DNA of 64,000 bases from Nocardioides panzhihuensis (GCF_013408335.1 NZ_JACBZR010000001.1:2728001-2792000), one strand, 5' to 3'; positions 25,816 to 35,013 are shown, numbered from the stretch's first letter. The notes: generated from the sequence alone by a model not told the origin. Numbers and translations are program-made.

Positions 25816-26277
25816 GTGTGGACGGCAGCAGGACGACGGCGGCGGACGACCGGGATGGTCGTACGCGTCGGTCTGCTCGCAGCGGTCGTCGTCACGGTCT
25901 CCGGCCTGCTGGCCATGCACGCGCTGAGCCTCCACGGCACCCGCGCCGACGGCGAGCACGCCTCACTGAGCCTGCCGGCCGTCCACGTGGGGCACACCCA
26001 CGCTCTGGACCACGCCGAGCACGCCAGCCACGCCGGCTCCGTCGCGCCCGGCCACGCCGGAGGCCCCGGAGGCGAGGAACACACGGCGATGATGCTGTGC
26101 GTTGCGTTCCTGCTCGCCGCGGGCGTGCTGCTCCTGAGCAGGTTGTGGCGGCGTACGCCGGTGTGGTGGCTCAGCCGCAGCCGCAGCTGGTCCCGGACGG
26201 CCGGATCCACCCCCTTGATCACACGTCTGGCGACCGGCCCGCCCTCGGTGTGGGCCTACTCCGTCATCAGGTGCTGA
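25816..26277 (+). CDS. DUF6153-like membrane protein
   Basis: About 153 residues. One hydrophobic helix (VRVGLLAAVVVTVSGLLAMH) is followed by a His-rich extracytoplasmic stretch, a second helix containing MMLCVAFLLAAGVLLL, and a C-terminal segment ending PPSVWAYSVIRC. This layout fits DUF6153, actinobacterial proteins often near copper genes. GTG 25816 has AAGG 8 bases upstream; several in-frame starts exist. Likely co-transcribed with the DUF305 gene under the CsoR-like operator. Confidence 0.7.
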   Translation: MWTAAGRRRRTTGMVVRVGLLAAVVVTVSGLLAMHALSLHGTRADGEHASLSLPAVHVGHTHALDHAEHASHAGSVAPGHAGGPGGEEHTAMMLCVAFLLAAGVLLLSRLWRRTPVWWLSRSRSWSRTAGSTPLITRLATGPPSVWAYSVIRC

Positions 26278-26371
26278 GCGGTCTCGACTCAGCCGCGACC
26301 CGGGCCACGCCCGCGGTCCGCAGCTGGGTCAGCGATGCCCGCAAACAGCACCTGACAAGGAGAAACAACAG

Positions 26372-27013
26372 ATGCGTACGCAACGTAGCCTCACCCGCAC
26401 GACCTTGGCCGCGGCCGGCCTGGCGGTGCTGCTGACGCTGTCCGCCTGCGGCGGCAGCGACGGGGCCGATCAGCCCCAAAAGCTCTCCGAGACCGAGCAC
26501 AACAAGGCCGACGTCACCTTCGCGACCGACATGATCCAGCACCACGCCCAGGCGATGTCGATGGTCGACCTGACCATGGACCGCAAGCTCGAGCCCGAGG
26601 TCCAGGAGCTCGCGGACGAGATCCGGGCGGCCCAGAGCCCCGAGATCGAGACCATGTCCGGCTGGCTCCAGGAGTGGGGCGAGGAGGTGCCTTCGACCAT
26701 GCGCGACCACGTCAACGGCGGCCACGAGGGCCACGGCGACGAGGACAGCAGCGCGTCCGACTCGATGGAGGGCATGGACCACGACATGCCCGGGATGATG
26801 TCTGCCGAGGACATGGACGCCCTCGAGAACGCCTCCGACGCCGAGTTCCGGGACATGTGGCTGGAGATGATGATCGAGCACCACGAGGGCGCGGTCGAGA
26901 TGGCCGAGACCGAGCAGGACGAGGGCCGGTTCAAGCCCGCCGTCGACCTGGCCGGGACGATCATCGAGTCCCAGACGAAGGAGATCGACACCATGGAGAA
27001 GCTCCTCGGCTGA
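26372..27013 (+). CDS. DUF305 (ferritin-like) lipoprotein
   Basis: A 213-residue lipoprotein with signal peptide and lipobox LSAC (Cys26). DUF305 occurs as two helical segments, each with a metal-ligand-rich motif: DMIQHHAQAMSM and MMIEHHEGAVEM. A Met/His/Asp-rich linker between them (MEGMDHDMPGMM) suits copper binding. AAGGAGA precedes the ATG. Position in the CsoR-operator cluster supports a role in extracytoplasmic copper handling (inference). A strong terminator follows. Confidence 0.9.
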   Translation: MRTQRSLTRTTLAAAGLAVLLTLSACGGSDGADQPQKLSETEHNKADVTFATDMIQHHAQAMSMVDLTMDRKLEPEVQELADEIRAAQSPEIETMSGWLQEWGEEVPSTMRDHVNGGHEGHGDEDSSASDSMEGMDHDMPGMMSAEDMDALENASDAEFRDMWLEMMIEHHEGAVEMAETEQDEGRFKPAVDLAGTIIESQTKEIDTMEKLLG

Positions 27014-27023
27014 GGATGCTGAC

Positions 27024-27050
27024 GGGCAGGGCCGCCCAGCGGCCCTGCCC
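27024..27050. terminator. Intrinsic terminator between DUF305 and MFS genes
   Basis: Perfect 12-bp stem GGGCAGGGCCGC and complement with loop CCA, 10 bases after the DUF305 stop and 13 bases beyond the stop of the convergent MFS gene. It can act in both directions. Confidence 0.85.
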
Positions 27051-27063
27051 TGTCACAGGCGTG

Positions 27064-28308
27064 TCAGGCCGACCGACGCCCCACGTACGCCGCTCCGAAC
27101 AGCACCACGACCAGCAGGATCGCGCAGAGCGCGAGCGCTGGATATCCGGCCACGTCGACGACGACTCCGGACAGCGCTCCCGCGGCGGCAGCGGCGACGC
27201 CCATGATCAGGTCGGCGGTGCCCTGGACGTCGGCGCGCACCTCGAGCGGGGTGTGGTCCGCCACCGAGGTGGCCGCAGCGATCGTGGCCAGGGACCAGCC
27301 GAGACCGAGCAGGAAGAGCCCGACGAAGATCCGCCCCGAGCTGCCCTGCGGCGCCGCGGCGCACAGGACCAGGGCCACCAGGAGCACCCCGCCGCCGAGC
27401 GCCATCACGTCGGCTCGGCCGACGCGGTCGGCGAGCCAGCCGGCGACCGGAGCGAAGGCGAACATGCCGAGGACGTGCCCGCTGATCACCAACCCGATGA
27501 CCTCCAGCCCGGCGCCGCCGTGCTCCATGTGGAGCGGGGTCATCACCATCACCGCGACCATCGTGGCGTGCGCCGCGGCCTGTCCGACGACCGCCGCGGC
27601 GAGCGCGGGACGCTCCCGGATCACGGCGAGCGCCCGGCGCCAGCTCGTTCCCTTCGGCGTCTCCGCGGGCGGAGCCCCCTCCCGGGCGACCAGCAGCGGA
27701 TCCGGTCGCAGGAAGACCCCGACCACCAGCGCTGCCGCCAGCATCGCGACCGAGCCGAGGGCGAACGGCCCGGTGAGCACCGGGATCCCGACGGCGTCGG
27801 TGAAGAGCTCGGCGACACCGGTCAGGTTGGGCCCGATGACCGCGCCGAACGTGGTCGCCCAGACCACGACCGACAGCGCTCGCGCGCGGCTGGTCGCAGG
27901 TGCCAGGTCGGTGGCCGCGTAGCGGGCGCCGTTGTTCGCCGCGGTGGTCGCGCCGAGCAGCACCGCGCCGACCAGCAGCAGCGTCATCGAGCCGACCACG
28001 CCCGCCAGGACGGCCAGCAGACCACCGGCCGAACCGAGCAGATATCCCGCCAGCAGCCCGATCCGGCGCCCGCGGGCGTCCATCACCCGCCCCAGGACGT
28101 ACGCGGCCACCGCGGCGCCCAGCACCTGGGTCGTCTGGGACAGTCCCGCCATCGACTCCGACCCGGACAGGTCACGCGCCAGCAGGGAGGCGGTCGCGAT
28201 CCCGATGGTGATGCCCATCGCGCCGACCGCCTGGGTGGCGACCAGGGTGAGGATGGTGCGCTTCTGGACCGCCGCGGTCGAGCGCGGAGCGGCGAGGCCC
28301 GAGGTCAC
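27064..28308 (-). CDS. MFS family transporter
   Basis: A 414-residue protein with 12 predicted transmembrane helices and the MFS loop motif GRVMDARGRRIGLLAG between helices 2 and 3, repeated as GWLADRVGRADVMA in the second half. It resembles drug/metabolite exporters of the DHA type; the substrate is unknown. GTG at 28308 follows the DUF3046 stop by one base, so the two are co-transcribed. Confidence 0.9.
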   Translation of the reverse strand: MTSGLAAPRSTAAVQKRTILTLVATQAVGAMGITIGIATASLLARDLSGSESMAGLSQTTQVLGAAVAAYVLGRVMDARGRRIGLLAGYLLGSAGGLLAVLAGVVGSMTLLLVGAVLLGATTAANNGARYAATDLAPATSRARALSVVVWATTFGAVIGPNLTGVAELFTDAVGIPVLTGPFALGSVAMLAAALVVGVFLRPDPLLVAREGAPPAETPKGTSWRRALAVIRERPALAAAVVGQAAAHATMVAVMVMTPLHMEHGGAGLEVIGLVISGHVLGMFAFAPVAGWLADRVGRADVMALGGGVLLVALVLCAAAPQGSSGRIFVGLFLLGLGWSLATIAAATSVADHTPLEVRADVQGTADLIMGVAAAAAGALSGVVVDVAGYPALALCAILLVVVLFGAAYVGRRSA

Positions 28309-28309
28309 G

Positions 28310-28504
28310 TCACCGCTCCCGTGCCGGCAGCTCCAGGGTCTTCCAGACCGCGGCCCAGACCTCCTTGGGCGAGACGCCGTCGTCGAGCGCCTCCTGCGCG
28401 GTGCGCCCGCCCAGCTCTCCCATCACGAACTGGCGCGCCCAGGCACGCGCATAGCCCGCGCCGAGCGCGTCTTCCATCCGGGACCAGAACTCCGTGTGCC
28501 TCAT
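28310..28504 (-). CDS. DUF3046 domain protein
   Basis: A 64-residue protein, MRHTEFWSRMEDALGAGYAR with QFVMGELGGRTAQEALDDG: the DUF3046 signature. Function unknown. In many actinobacteria DUF3046 is encoded close to recA; here recA is 3.6 kb away on the same strand, separated by the copper cluster and the MFS gene. It lies 25 bases downstream of the DinB-methyltransferase gene. Confidence 0.92.
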   Translation of the reverse strand: MRHTEFWSRMEDALGAGYARAWARQFVMGELGGRTAQEALDDGVSPKEVWAAVWKTLELPARER

Positions 28505-28529
28505 CGCCCCGAATGCTACTCAGCCGATC

Positions 28530-29705
28530 TCAGCCGCGCCGACGAGCGAGCACATCGAGCCAGACGTCCCCGAGGGGCCCGTCGGCGTGCCCGACCTCGA
28601 GCACGTCCCAGCCGGCCTCGTCCAGCGCAGCCCGAAGCTCGGACTCACCCCAGTAGACGAAGAGGCGGGGAGCCTCGACGTGGCCGCGGTTGATCCACTC
28701 CTCGCCGTCCCCCTCCTTCAGCGACACGTGCAGCGCACCGCCGGGGCGAGTGACCTCGGCGAGCCTGCCGAGCACGGTCCCGAAGTCGTCGCGGGCCACA
28801 TGCAGCAGCGTCGCCGAGGCCCAGACCGCGGCGTAGGGGACGTCCGGGTGGACCGGATCACGCAGGTCGTCGGTCAGCGGGTCCAGGCAGGCCGCGGCGT
28901 GGCCCTGCGTCCGCAGGTGCGCCACGAACCCCTCGCTGATGTCGGTACGCCGCACCCGCACTCCCCCGGCTTCGAGCGCCTTCGCGTCGTGGCCGGGCCC
29001 GGTGCCGATCTCGAGGACGTGGTCGCCGGGCTCGAGCTCGGCCAGGAAACGGTCGAGGAGCGAGCGGTTCTCCTCCGAGAAGGAGGTGCTCTCGACGTAC
29101 GTCGTGACGCTGGCGTCGTAGGCGGCGACCGTCGCTCGCTTGGCGGCGGCGCGTACGTCCCACAGGTGGTGGACGACGTCGTGGAGGTGGTAGCGGCCCA
29201 GCGACTCGACGCTGAACACGTCGCCGTTGGAACGGGTCCCGCGACGGCCCCACGCGTCCGGCGGGACCTTCTCGTAGATCGTGGCCACCTCGTCGGCGGC
29301 GTCCATCAGCTCCTCGGCCACGACCTCCGGGTCCTGGCCGGCGTAGTCGCCCTCGCGGGCGGCCTCGTCCTGGTCCCAGTTGGCGAACCGCGGCTCGTCC
29401 TCGGTCAGCATCTGCCGCAGCCGCTCGCCGAAGACGCGGTGGACGTCACGTACGTGGGCGCCGTACTCCAACGCCGACCAGACCCCGGGCCGTGTGCGCT
29501 CGCGCGCGTTGTCGGCGGCGAGATAGATCTCCCAGTAGGTCGCGTTGTCCCGCACGATCTCGGGGAGCCGGTCCGCGGTCACGGCACCGGCGACGAAGCC
29601 GCACTCGGGGCAGGGCCGATCCAGGACCCAGGTCCAGTCCTTGGTGTCGGGCTCGATCTCCTCGAGCTCCGCTTCGGCAGGCGCCTCATATGTCATGTGA
29701 TCCAT
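28530..29705 (-). CDS. Fusion of DinB-like domain and SAM-dependent methyltransferase
   Basis: A 391-residue two-domain protein. Residues about 20-195 form a DinB/mycothiol-transferase-like four-helix bundle, with possible metal-binding histidines in ALEYGAHVRDVHRVFG and GRYHLHDVVHHLWDV. Residues about 200-390 are a class I methyltransferase with motif I VLEIGTGPGHDAKALEAGG and post-motif AAVWASATLLHVARDDF. Separate genes for the two domains are common; the fusion is less so. The substrate is unknown. Confidence 0.88.
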   Translation of the reverse strand: MDHMTYEAPAEAELEEIEPDTKDWTWVLDRPCPECGFVAGAVTADRLPEIVRDNATYWEIYLAADNARERTRPGVWSALEYGAHVRDVHRVFGERLRQMLTEDEPRFANWDQDEAAREGDYAGQDPEVVAEELMDAADEVATIYEKVPPDAWGRRGTRSNGDVFSVESLGRYHLHDVVHHLWDVRAAAKRATVAAYDASVTTYVESTSFSEENRSLLDRFLAELEPGDHVLEIGTGPGHDAKALEAGGVRVRRTDISEGFVAHLRTQGHAAACLDPLTDDLRDPVHPDVPYAAVWASATLLHVARDDFGTVLGRLAEVTRPGGALHVSLKEGDGEEWINRGHVEAPRLFVYWGESELRAALDEAGWDVLEVGHADGPLGDVWLDVLARRRG

Positions 29706-29768
29706 CTTGACGGCCCACCAAGGCAGTCACGAGAGAGATCCTGCCCTTGAGACGCGACTTGCTGCCGC

Positions 29769-30581
29769 TCAGGTGAGGAGTAGGGAGTCGAGCCGCCGCC
29801 GCACGACCACCAGCCCGATCGCGCCGAACGCCAGCAGGTAGACCACCGAGACCAGCGAGCCCCACGACGGCACCCCGAGCGTCAGCTCCCGGCACAGCAC
29901 GACACCGCGGTAGAGCGGCGTGAACTCCACGATCCAGCGCAGCCACTCCGGGTAGGCGGTGACCGGGAAGAACGTGGCGCTGAACAGGAACATCGGCATC
30001 ATCGCGAGGGTGACCTTCTCGAAGTCCTGCCAGGAGCTCATGTAGGTCGTCAGGGCCATGCCAACGGCTCCGAAGGCCGACCCGATGAGCAGCGCGGCCG
30101 GCACCACCAGGAGCGCCCACCAGGAGTGGACCAGGTCCATCGCCACCATGATCAGCAGGAAGGCCGTGACGTAGATCCCGCTGCGCAGCTGGTTCCAGAG
30201 GATCTCGCCGATCGCGATGTCGGCGGTGCGCAGCGGTGTGGCCAGCATCTGGTCGTAGAGCTTGTTGTACTTCAGCTTGAAGAAGAAGTTGAAGGTCGCA
30301 TCCAGCAGCGCCCCGTTCATCGCCGAGGCCGCGATCATTCCCGGAGCGACGAACTCGCGGTAGTCGACCGGCTTCCCGGCGTACTCGAAGCCGACCACCA
30401 TCGCGCCCACGCCGATGCCGATCGAGAACAGGTAGAAGACCGGCTCGAGGAACCCGGTGATGAAGACGAGCCAGGCGCGTCGGTAGACCAGGATGTTGCG
30501 CCACAGCAGCATCCGGGCGGCCTCGCCGCCGCGCAGCGGGCGGGCGACCGTGGCCCCCAGGGCAGCGTTGAAGAGCGCCAT
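29769..30581 (-). CDS. ABC-2 type transporter permease (second subunit)
   Basis: A 270-residue permease with about six helices and the ABC-2/NodJ core YREFVAPGMIAASAMNGALLD and MFLFSATFFPVTAYPEWLRWIVEFTP (split across the last helices). The open frame extends to 30692 inside the previous gene, but ATG 30581, one base after that gene's stop, gives the normal N-terminus. It pairs with the permease at 30583-31413. Confidence 0.9.
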   Translation of the reverse strand: MALFNAALGATVARPLRGGEAARMLLWRNILVYRRAWLVFITGFLEPVFYLFSIGIGVGAMVVGFEYAGKPVDYREFVAPGMIAASAMNGALLDATFNFFFKLKYNKLYDQMLATPLRTADIAIGEILWNQLRSGIYVTAFLLIMVAMDLVHSWWALLVVPAALLIGSAFGAVGMALTTYMSSWQDFEKVTLAMMPMFLFSATFFPVTAYPEWLRWIVEFTPLYRGVVLCRELTLGVPSWGSLVSVVYLLAFGAIGLVVVRRRLDSLLLT

Positions 30582-30582
30582 G

Positions 30583-31413
30583 TCAGGACACCAGCCTCTC
30601 GCCCAGCCGGCGCACCGCGAGCCACCAGCACACGCCCGCGAGCACGCCGAGATAGGCGACGTGGATCGCGGCCAGGGCCCAGTCGATCTCACCCAGCGCG
30701 AGCATCCGGGTCAGGTTCACGCCCTGCCACAGCGGCGAGGCCATCGCGATCTTCTCCAGCACCGGACCGAGGTTGGCGACGGGGAAGAACGTGCCGGAGA
30801 AGAGAGTCAGCGGGATCATCCCGAGCCGAAAGATCAGCGCGAAGGACTCCTCGCCCTTGATCGAGAGCGAGAACAGCATCACCGGCGTGCCGAAGGCCAG
30901 CACCACCAGCCCCTGGACCAGCCACGCCACGAGCACGCCCCACCACGTCTCGAAGACCCCGAAGGGGGTCAGGACCAGCAGGAAGACGCCGCAGGCGAAC
31001 AGCGTACGCAGCATCAGGAAGCCCAGCTGGGCCAGCACGATGTGGGAGGCGGTCAGCGGCGAGGCGATCATCGAGAAGTAGATCCGCTGCCACTTGACCA
31101 TCCCGTAGACGGGATAGGTCATCTCGGAGAAGGCGATCGTCATCGCATGGGCCGCGACCATGCCCGGCGCGACGAACGCCAGGTAGGAGTCGGCGCCTTC
31201 GAGCGTGGCCGGGTCGGCCTCGACGAAGCCACCGAGCAGCACACCCAGCGCCAGCACGTAGAAGAACGGCGTCACGAAGGTCGTGATCACCCCGCCCTTC
31301 CAGGTGCGCGCCAGGACGGTGAGCCAGTAGTCGCCCATCCGCAGCGCGCCGGAGACCAGCCCCGAGGGCGCGGTCGGCGGGGTGGCCGGCCCCGAACCGG
31401 CGTAGTCGACCAT
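30583..31413 (-). CDS. ABC-2 type transporter permease (first subunit)
   Basis: A 276-residue permease related to the downstream one, with the ABC-2 hallmarks YLAFVAPGMVAAHAMTIAFSEMT and PLTLFSGTFFPVANLGPVLEKI. Two different permeases plus one ATPase suggest a heterodimeric exporter of the NodI/NodJ or daunorubicin-exporter kind. Its ATG shares one base with the ATPase stop (TGATG). Confidence 0.91.
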   Translation of the reverse strand: MVDYAGSGPATPPTAPSGLVSGALRMGDYWLTVLARTWKGGVITTFVTPFFYVLALGVLLGGFVEADPATLEGADSYLAFVAPGMVAAHAMTIAFSEMTYPVYGMVKWQRIYFSMIASPLTASHIVLAQLGFLMLRTLFACGVFLLVLTPFGVFETWWGVLVAWLVQGLVVLAFGTPVMLFSLSIKGEESFALIFRLGMIPLTLFSGTFFPVANLGPVLEKIAMASPLWQGVNLTRMLALGEIDWALAAIHVAYLGVLAGVCWWLAVRRLGERLVS

Positions 31414-32327
31414 CAGTCCACCAGCGTCCGGCCGGTGAGGTGCAGGAAGACGTCCTCCAGCGACGCGCGCCGCACGAGGGTGGCCACCGGCGCCAGGCCG
31501 CGGCTGTGGACGGCCTCGATGACCGCCTCGCCGTCGTCGCTGTAGAGCAGCAGCCGATCGGGCAGCACCTCGATCCGCTCGGCGAGGTCATCGACCTTGG
31601 CGGCCAGCGCCTCGTGCTCGCCGACGCCGAAGCGCAGCTCGGCGACCTCCCGGGTGGAGTGCTCCTGGATCAGCCCCAGAGGCGTGCCGTGGGCGACGAT
31701 CCGGCCCTGGTCCATGACCACGAGCTCGTCGCACAGCTGCTCGGCCTCGTCCATGTAATGGGTGGTCAGCAGCAGGGTCACGCCCGCCTGCTTGAGCCGG
31801 AACAGCCGGTCCCAGATGACGTGGCGGGCCTGCGGGTCCAGCCCCGTGGTCGGCTCGTCGAGGACCAGGATCTCGGGCCGGTTGATCAGGCTCCGGGCGA
31901 TGGTGAGGCGTCGCTTCATCCCGCCGGAGAGGTCGTCGACCTTCGCCTTGGCCTTGTCGGTGAGCTGGACGAAGTCGAGCAGCTCCTCGATCCGGCCCTT
32001 CACCTCGGCTCTCGGCAGGCCGAAGTAGCGGCCGTAGACGTAGAGGTTGTCGTAGACGTTGAGCTCGACGTCGAGGGTGTCCTCCTGCGGACACACTCCG
32101 AGGCGCGCCTTGATCTTCGGGCCGTCCTTGGCCGGATCCATCCCGAAGACCCGCAGCTCGCCCGCGCTCGGCGGCGAGACGCAGCAGATCATCCGCATCG
32201 TCGAGGACTTGCCGGCGCCGTTGGGCCCCAGGAAGCCGAAGGCCACACCGGGCCGTACGGTCACATCGATGCCGCGCACGGCCTCGAAGTCGCCGAAGGA
32301 CTTGCGCAGCCCGTGCGCCGAGATCAT
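31413..32327 (-). CDS. ABC transporter ATP-binding protein (NodI/DrrA type)
   Basis: A 304-residue ATPase energising the two downstream permeases. Walker A is GPNGAGKSS, the signature LSGGMKRRL, Walker B ILVLDEPTTGLDP, and the switch histidine is in LLLTTHYMDEAE. A C-terminal DrrA-type extension is present. The frame is open far upstream, but ATG 32327 with GAAGAG before it gives the family-standard start MISAHGLRKSFG. The exported substrate is unknown. Confidence 0.93.
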   Translation of the reverse strand: MISAHGLRKSFGDFEAVRGIDVTVRPGVAFGFLGPNGAGKSSTMRMICCVSPPSAGELRVFGMDPAKDGPKIKARLGVCPQEDTLDVELNVYDNLYVYGRYFGLPRAEVKGRIEELLDFVQLTDKAKAKVDDLSGGMKRRLTIARSLINRPEILVLDEPTTGLDPQARHVIWDRLFRLKQAGVTLLLTTHYMDEAEQLCDELVVMDQGRIVAHGTPLGLIQEHSTREVAELRFGVGEHEALAAKVDDLAERIEVLPDRLLLYSDDGEAVIEAVHSRGLAPVATLVRRASLEDVFLHLTGRTLVD

Positions 32328-32398
32328 CAGCTCTTCACCCACGTCGGCAAAGACTAGATGGCAGCGCAGACAGTTTCGACCGAGGTCGGGCTCCGGGC

Positions 32399-32773
32399 CT
32401 ACTGATCCTGTTGCTTCTGGCCCTGTTGCTTCTGGCGCCGGTTGTAGTCGCGCATCCGCTGCGGCACGCCGACCACCGCGGCGTCGTAGGACGGGACCTG
32501 GTGCTGGTTGGCGAACTTGTGCGCCCACTGCGCCGACGGCACGCGCCGCCTGGTCCACTCGCCATCGTGGGCGACCAGCAGCAGGGTCACCTCGCTGACG
32601 ACGGTGCGCGGCTCGACGAACCCCTCGACACCGCGTCGGGTCGTCACGAACTGCACGAGATGCTTCTGGTCGGTGGAGTCCGCGGCGCGCACCCTTGTGG
32701 ATCCGGTGTAGCTCTCGCCCGTCGGACGGCTCATGCGCGTCTTGCGGCGTCGGAAGCGATCGAACAGGCTCAC
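32399..32773 (-). CDS. Conserved actinobacterial protein of unknown function
   Basis: A 124-residue protein. The core HLVQFVTTRRGVEGFVEPRT, VSEVTLLLVAHDGEWTRRRV and QRMRDYNRR is, as I recall, conserved in many actinobacteria. The C-terminus is glutamine-rich (KQQGQKQQDQ). The start may be ATG 32773 or 32734. No catalytic motif recognised. It is divergent from the HelD-like helicase. Confidence 0.8.
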   Translation of the reverse strand: MSLFDRFRRRKTRMSRPTGESYTGSTRVRAADSTDQKHLVQFVTTRRGVEGFVEPRTVVSEVTLLLVAHDGEWTRRRVPSAQWAHKFANQHQVPSYDAAVVGVPQRMRDYNRRQKQQGQKQQDQ

Positions 32774-32913
32774 GCACCAATTGTTGCATCCCGGTGCCCG
32801 TCGCAGGTCCGGATAAACCTGTTGGGCAGCGGATCCACGGTCGCCTATGTTGGAGCCTTTGACCCCGCGCCCCCATCGAACCCTGCCGCCGACGGAGAAG
32901 CGATGAACCAGCC

Positions 32914-35013
32914 ATGTCCATAGACGGGACCCACTCCCCCGACGACCGCGACGACCCCGACGACCTCGACGCGGAGCGGGCGCATCTGGCCGCGTCCCGG
33001 CAGGATCTGGCCCGGATGCGGCAGCGGGTGGAGTCGCTGGACTCGTCCACGGCCGGCAACTGGGTCAGCGCCGAGATCCTGGACGCCACCCTCGCCCGTC
33101 GGCTCGAGCAGCTCGCCGACGATCCGGACGTGCCGCTCTTCTTCGGTCGCATCGACCGGGCCGCCGCCGTAGGTGGCGAATCGTTCCACATCGGCCGGCG
33201 GCACATCTCCGACAGCGCGGGCGACCCGATGGTGGTCGACTGGCGCGCTCCGGTCAGCGTCCCGTTCTACCGGGCGTCACGGACCGAGCCGATGGGCCTG
33301 GCGCGGAGGCGTCGCTACGGGTTCTCCCACGGCGAACTGACGGGGTTCGAGGACGAGTCGCTGACCGGCGGCGGACCGGAGCAGGAGCACTCGGCGCTCC
33401 TCGAGGCCGAGATCGAGCGTCCCCGCGTGGGACCGATGCGCGACATCGTCGCCACCATCCAGCCCGAGCAGGACGTCCTGGTGCGCGCCGACCTGTCGCA
33501 GACGATCGTCGTGCAGGGTGCGCCCGGGACCGGGAAGACCGCGGTGGGGCTGCACCGCGCGGCGTACCTCCTCTACGCGCACCGCGACCAGCTGACCCGG
33601 CGCGGGGTCCTGATCGTCGGCCCCAACGCCTCGTTCCTGCGCTACATCCGCGACGTGCTCCCCGCGCTCGGCGAGATCGAGGCCAAGCAGGCGACGATCG
33701 CGGAGCTGGTCACCAGAAATGGGCAGAGCCACGGCGCCCTCCGCGCCGAGGAGCCCGCTCCGGTGGCGACGCTGAAGGGTGACGTACGCATGGCCGAGCT
33801 GCTCCACCGGGCGGTCTGGTCCCACGTCGGTGAGCCGGACGAGACCCTGGTCGTCCCGCGCGGCTCGCGGCGGTGGCGGGTGCCGACCTCAGAGGCGCAC
33901 GAGGCGCTGGCGGGGTTGCGCGCCAACGATCTTCGGTACGCCGCGGCCCGGGCGCTCCTGCCGCGCGCCCTGGCCCACCGGGTGCTGGTGCAGATGGAGC
34001 GGTCCGGCGACTCACCCGACGACCGGGTGCACGACGCGGTGGCGCGGGCCAAGCCGGTCAAGGACTACGCGGCCGCGCTGTGGCCGGACCTCAAACCGGC
34101 GAAGGTGCTCTTCCGGTTGTTCACCGACGCGACCTGGCTGGCGGAGATCGCCGACGGGCTGCTCTCGGACGCGGAGCAGGAGATGCTGCTGTGGGCGAAG
34201 CCGCCCCGCTCGGCCGGTGCTGCTCGCTGGTCGCTGGCCGACCTGGTGCTCCTCGACGAGATCACCGACCTGCTCGACCGCACGCCGTCGGTGGCCCACA
34301 TCGTCGCCGACGAGGCCCAGGACCTCTCCGCGATGATGCTGCGCGCCCTCGGCCGCCGCTCGACCACGGGGTCGCTGACGATCCTCGGTGACCTCGCCCA
34401 GGCGACCACCCCGTGGGCCTCGTCCTCCTGGGCCGACGCGCTGGCGCATCTGGGCAAGCCTGATGGTCATGTCGAGCAGCTGACCCGCGGCTTCCGGGTG
34501 CCGGCCGACGTGATCGCGTACGCCGCCCGGCTCCTCCCCCACATCGCTCCCGACCTGGAGCCGCCGGTCGCGGTACGCCGGGCGCGAGGCGACCTCACCT
34601 TCACCACCTCGCCGGTGGTGGAGGCGCTCGCCGCCGCCCTGGAACGCCCCGGGTCGGTGGGGCTGATCGTGCCCGACGCCTCGCTCCCGGAGGTGCGCGC
34701 CGAGCTGACCGAGGCCGGGCTCGCCTACGCCGAGATCGGGGTGGCCGACGAGGAGACCGAGTTCGACGCCCATCTCGACCTGGTCCCCGCCTCGCTGGCG
34801 AAGGGACTCGAGTTCGACCACGTGGTCGTCTCCGACCCGACGGCGATCGTCGCGGGTGAGCCGGACCGCGGCACCGGATTGCGCCGCCTCTACGTCTGCC
34901 TCACTCGCGCGGTCACCTCGCTGGTCGTACGCCACGACGGCCTGCCCGACGAGCTGGGTCCCGAAGAACTCGGTGGCGTCCCCGAGCCGGTTGATGCCAA
35001 GGTGAGCGCATGA
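32914..35013 (+). CDS. HelD-like UvrD-family ATPase (RNA polymerase recycling factor)
   Basis: A 699-residue superfamily-1 helicase-like protein. The N-terminal helical arm (about 20-75) is followed by the 1A domain with Walker A GAPGTGKT at 202-209, the Walker B-like VADEAQDLSAMMLRALG, and motif IV-VI elements TRGFRVPADVIAYAARLLP and RRLYVCLTRAV. Actinobacterial class II HelD/HelR proteins release stalled or rifampicin-bound RNA polymerase (established for the family). A short overlapping upstream frame (ATG 32903) may affect translation. It overlaps the next gene by 4 bases. Confidence 0.9.
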   Translation: MSIDGTHSPDDRDDPDDLDAERAHLAASRQDLARMRQRVESLDSSTAGNWVSAEILDATLARRLEQLADDPDVPLFFGRIDRAAAVGGESFHIGRRHISDSAGDPMVVDWRAPVSVPFYRASRTEPMGLARRRRYGFSHGELTGFEDESLTGGGPEQEHSALLEAEIERPRVGPMRDIVATIQPEQDVLVRADLSQTIVVQGAPGTGKTAVGLHRAAYLLYAHRDQLTRRGVLIVGPNASFLRYIRDVLPALGEIEAKQATIAELVTRNGQSHGALRAEEPAPVATLKGDVRMAELLHRAVWSHVGEPDETLVVPRGSRRWRVPTSEAHEALAGLRANDLRYAAARALLPRALAHRVLVQMERSGDSPDDRVHDAVARAKPVKDYAAALWPDLKPAKVLFRLFTDATWLAEIADGLLSDAEQEMLLWAKPPRSAGAARWSLADLVLLDEITDLLDRTPSVAHIVADEAQDLSAMMLRALGRRSTTGSLTILGDLAQATTPWASSSWADALAHLGKPDGHVEQLTRGFRVPADVIAYAARLLPHIAPDLEPPVAVRRARGDLTFTTSPVVEALAAALERPGSVGLIVPDASLPEVRAELTEAGLAYAEIGVADEETEFDAHLDLVPASLAKGLEFDHVVVSDPTAIVAGEPDRGTGLRRLYVCLTRAVTSLVVRHDGLPDELGPEELGGVPEPVDAKVSA

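Noticed and set aside
32774..32913. Rifamycin-associated element upstream of the HelD-like gene
   Set aside because: No 19-bp inverted repeat of the known type is visible, so rifampicin induction cannot be claimed from sequence.
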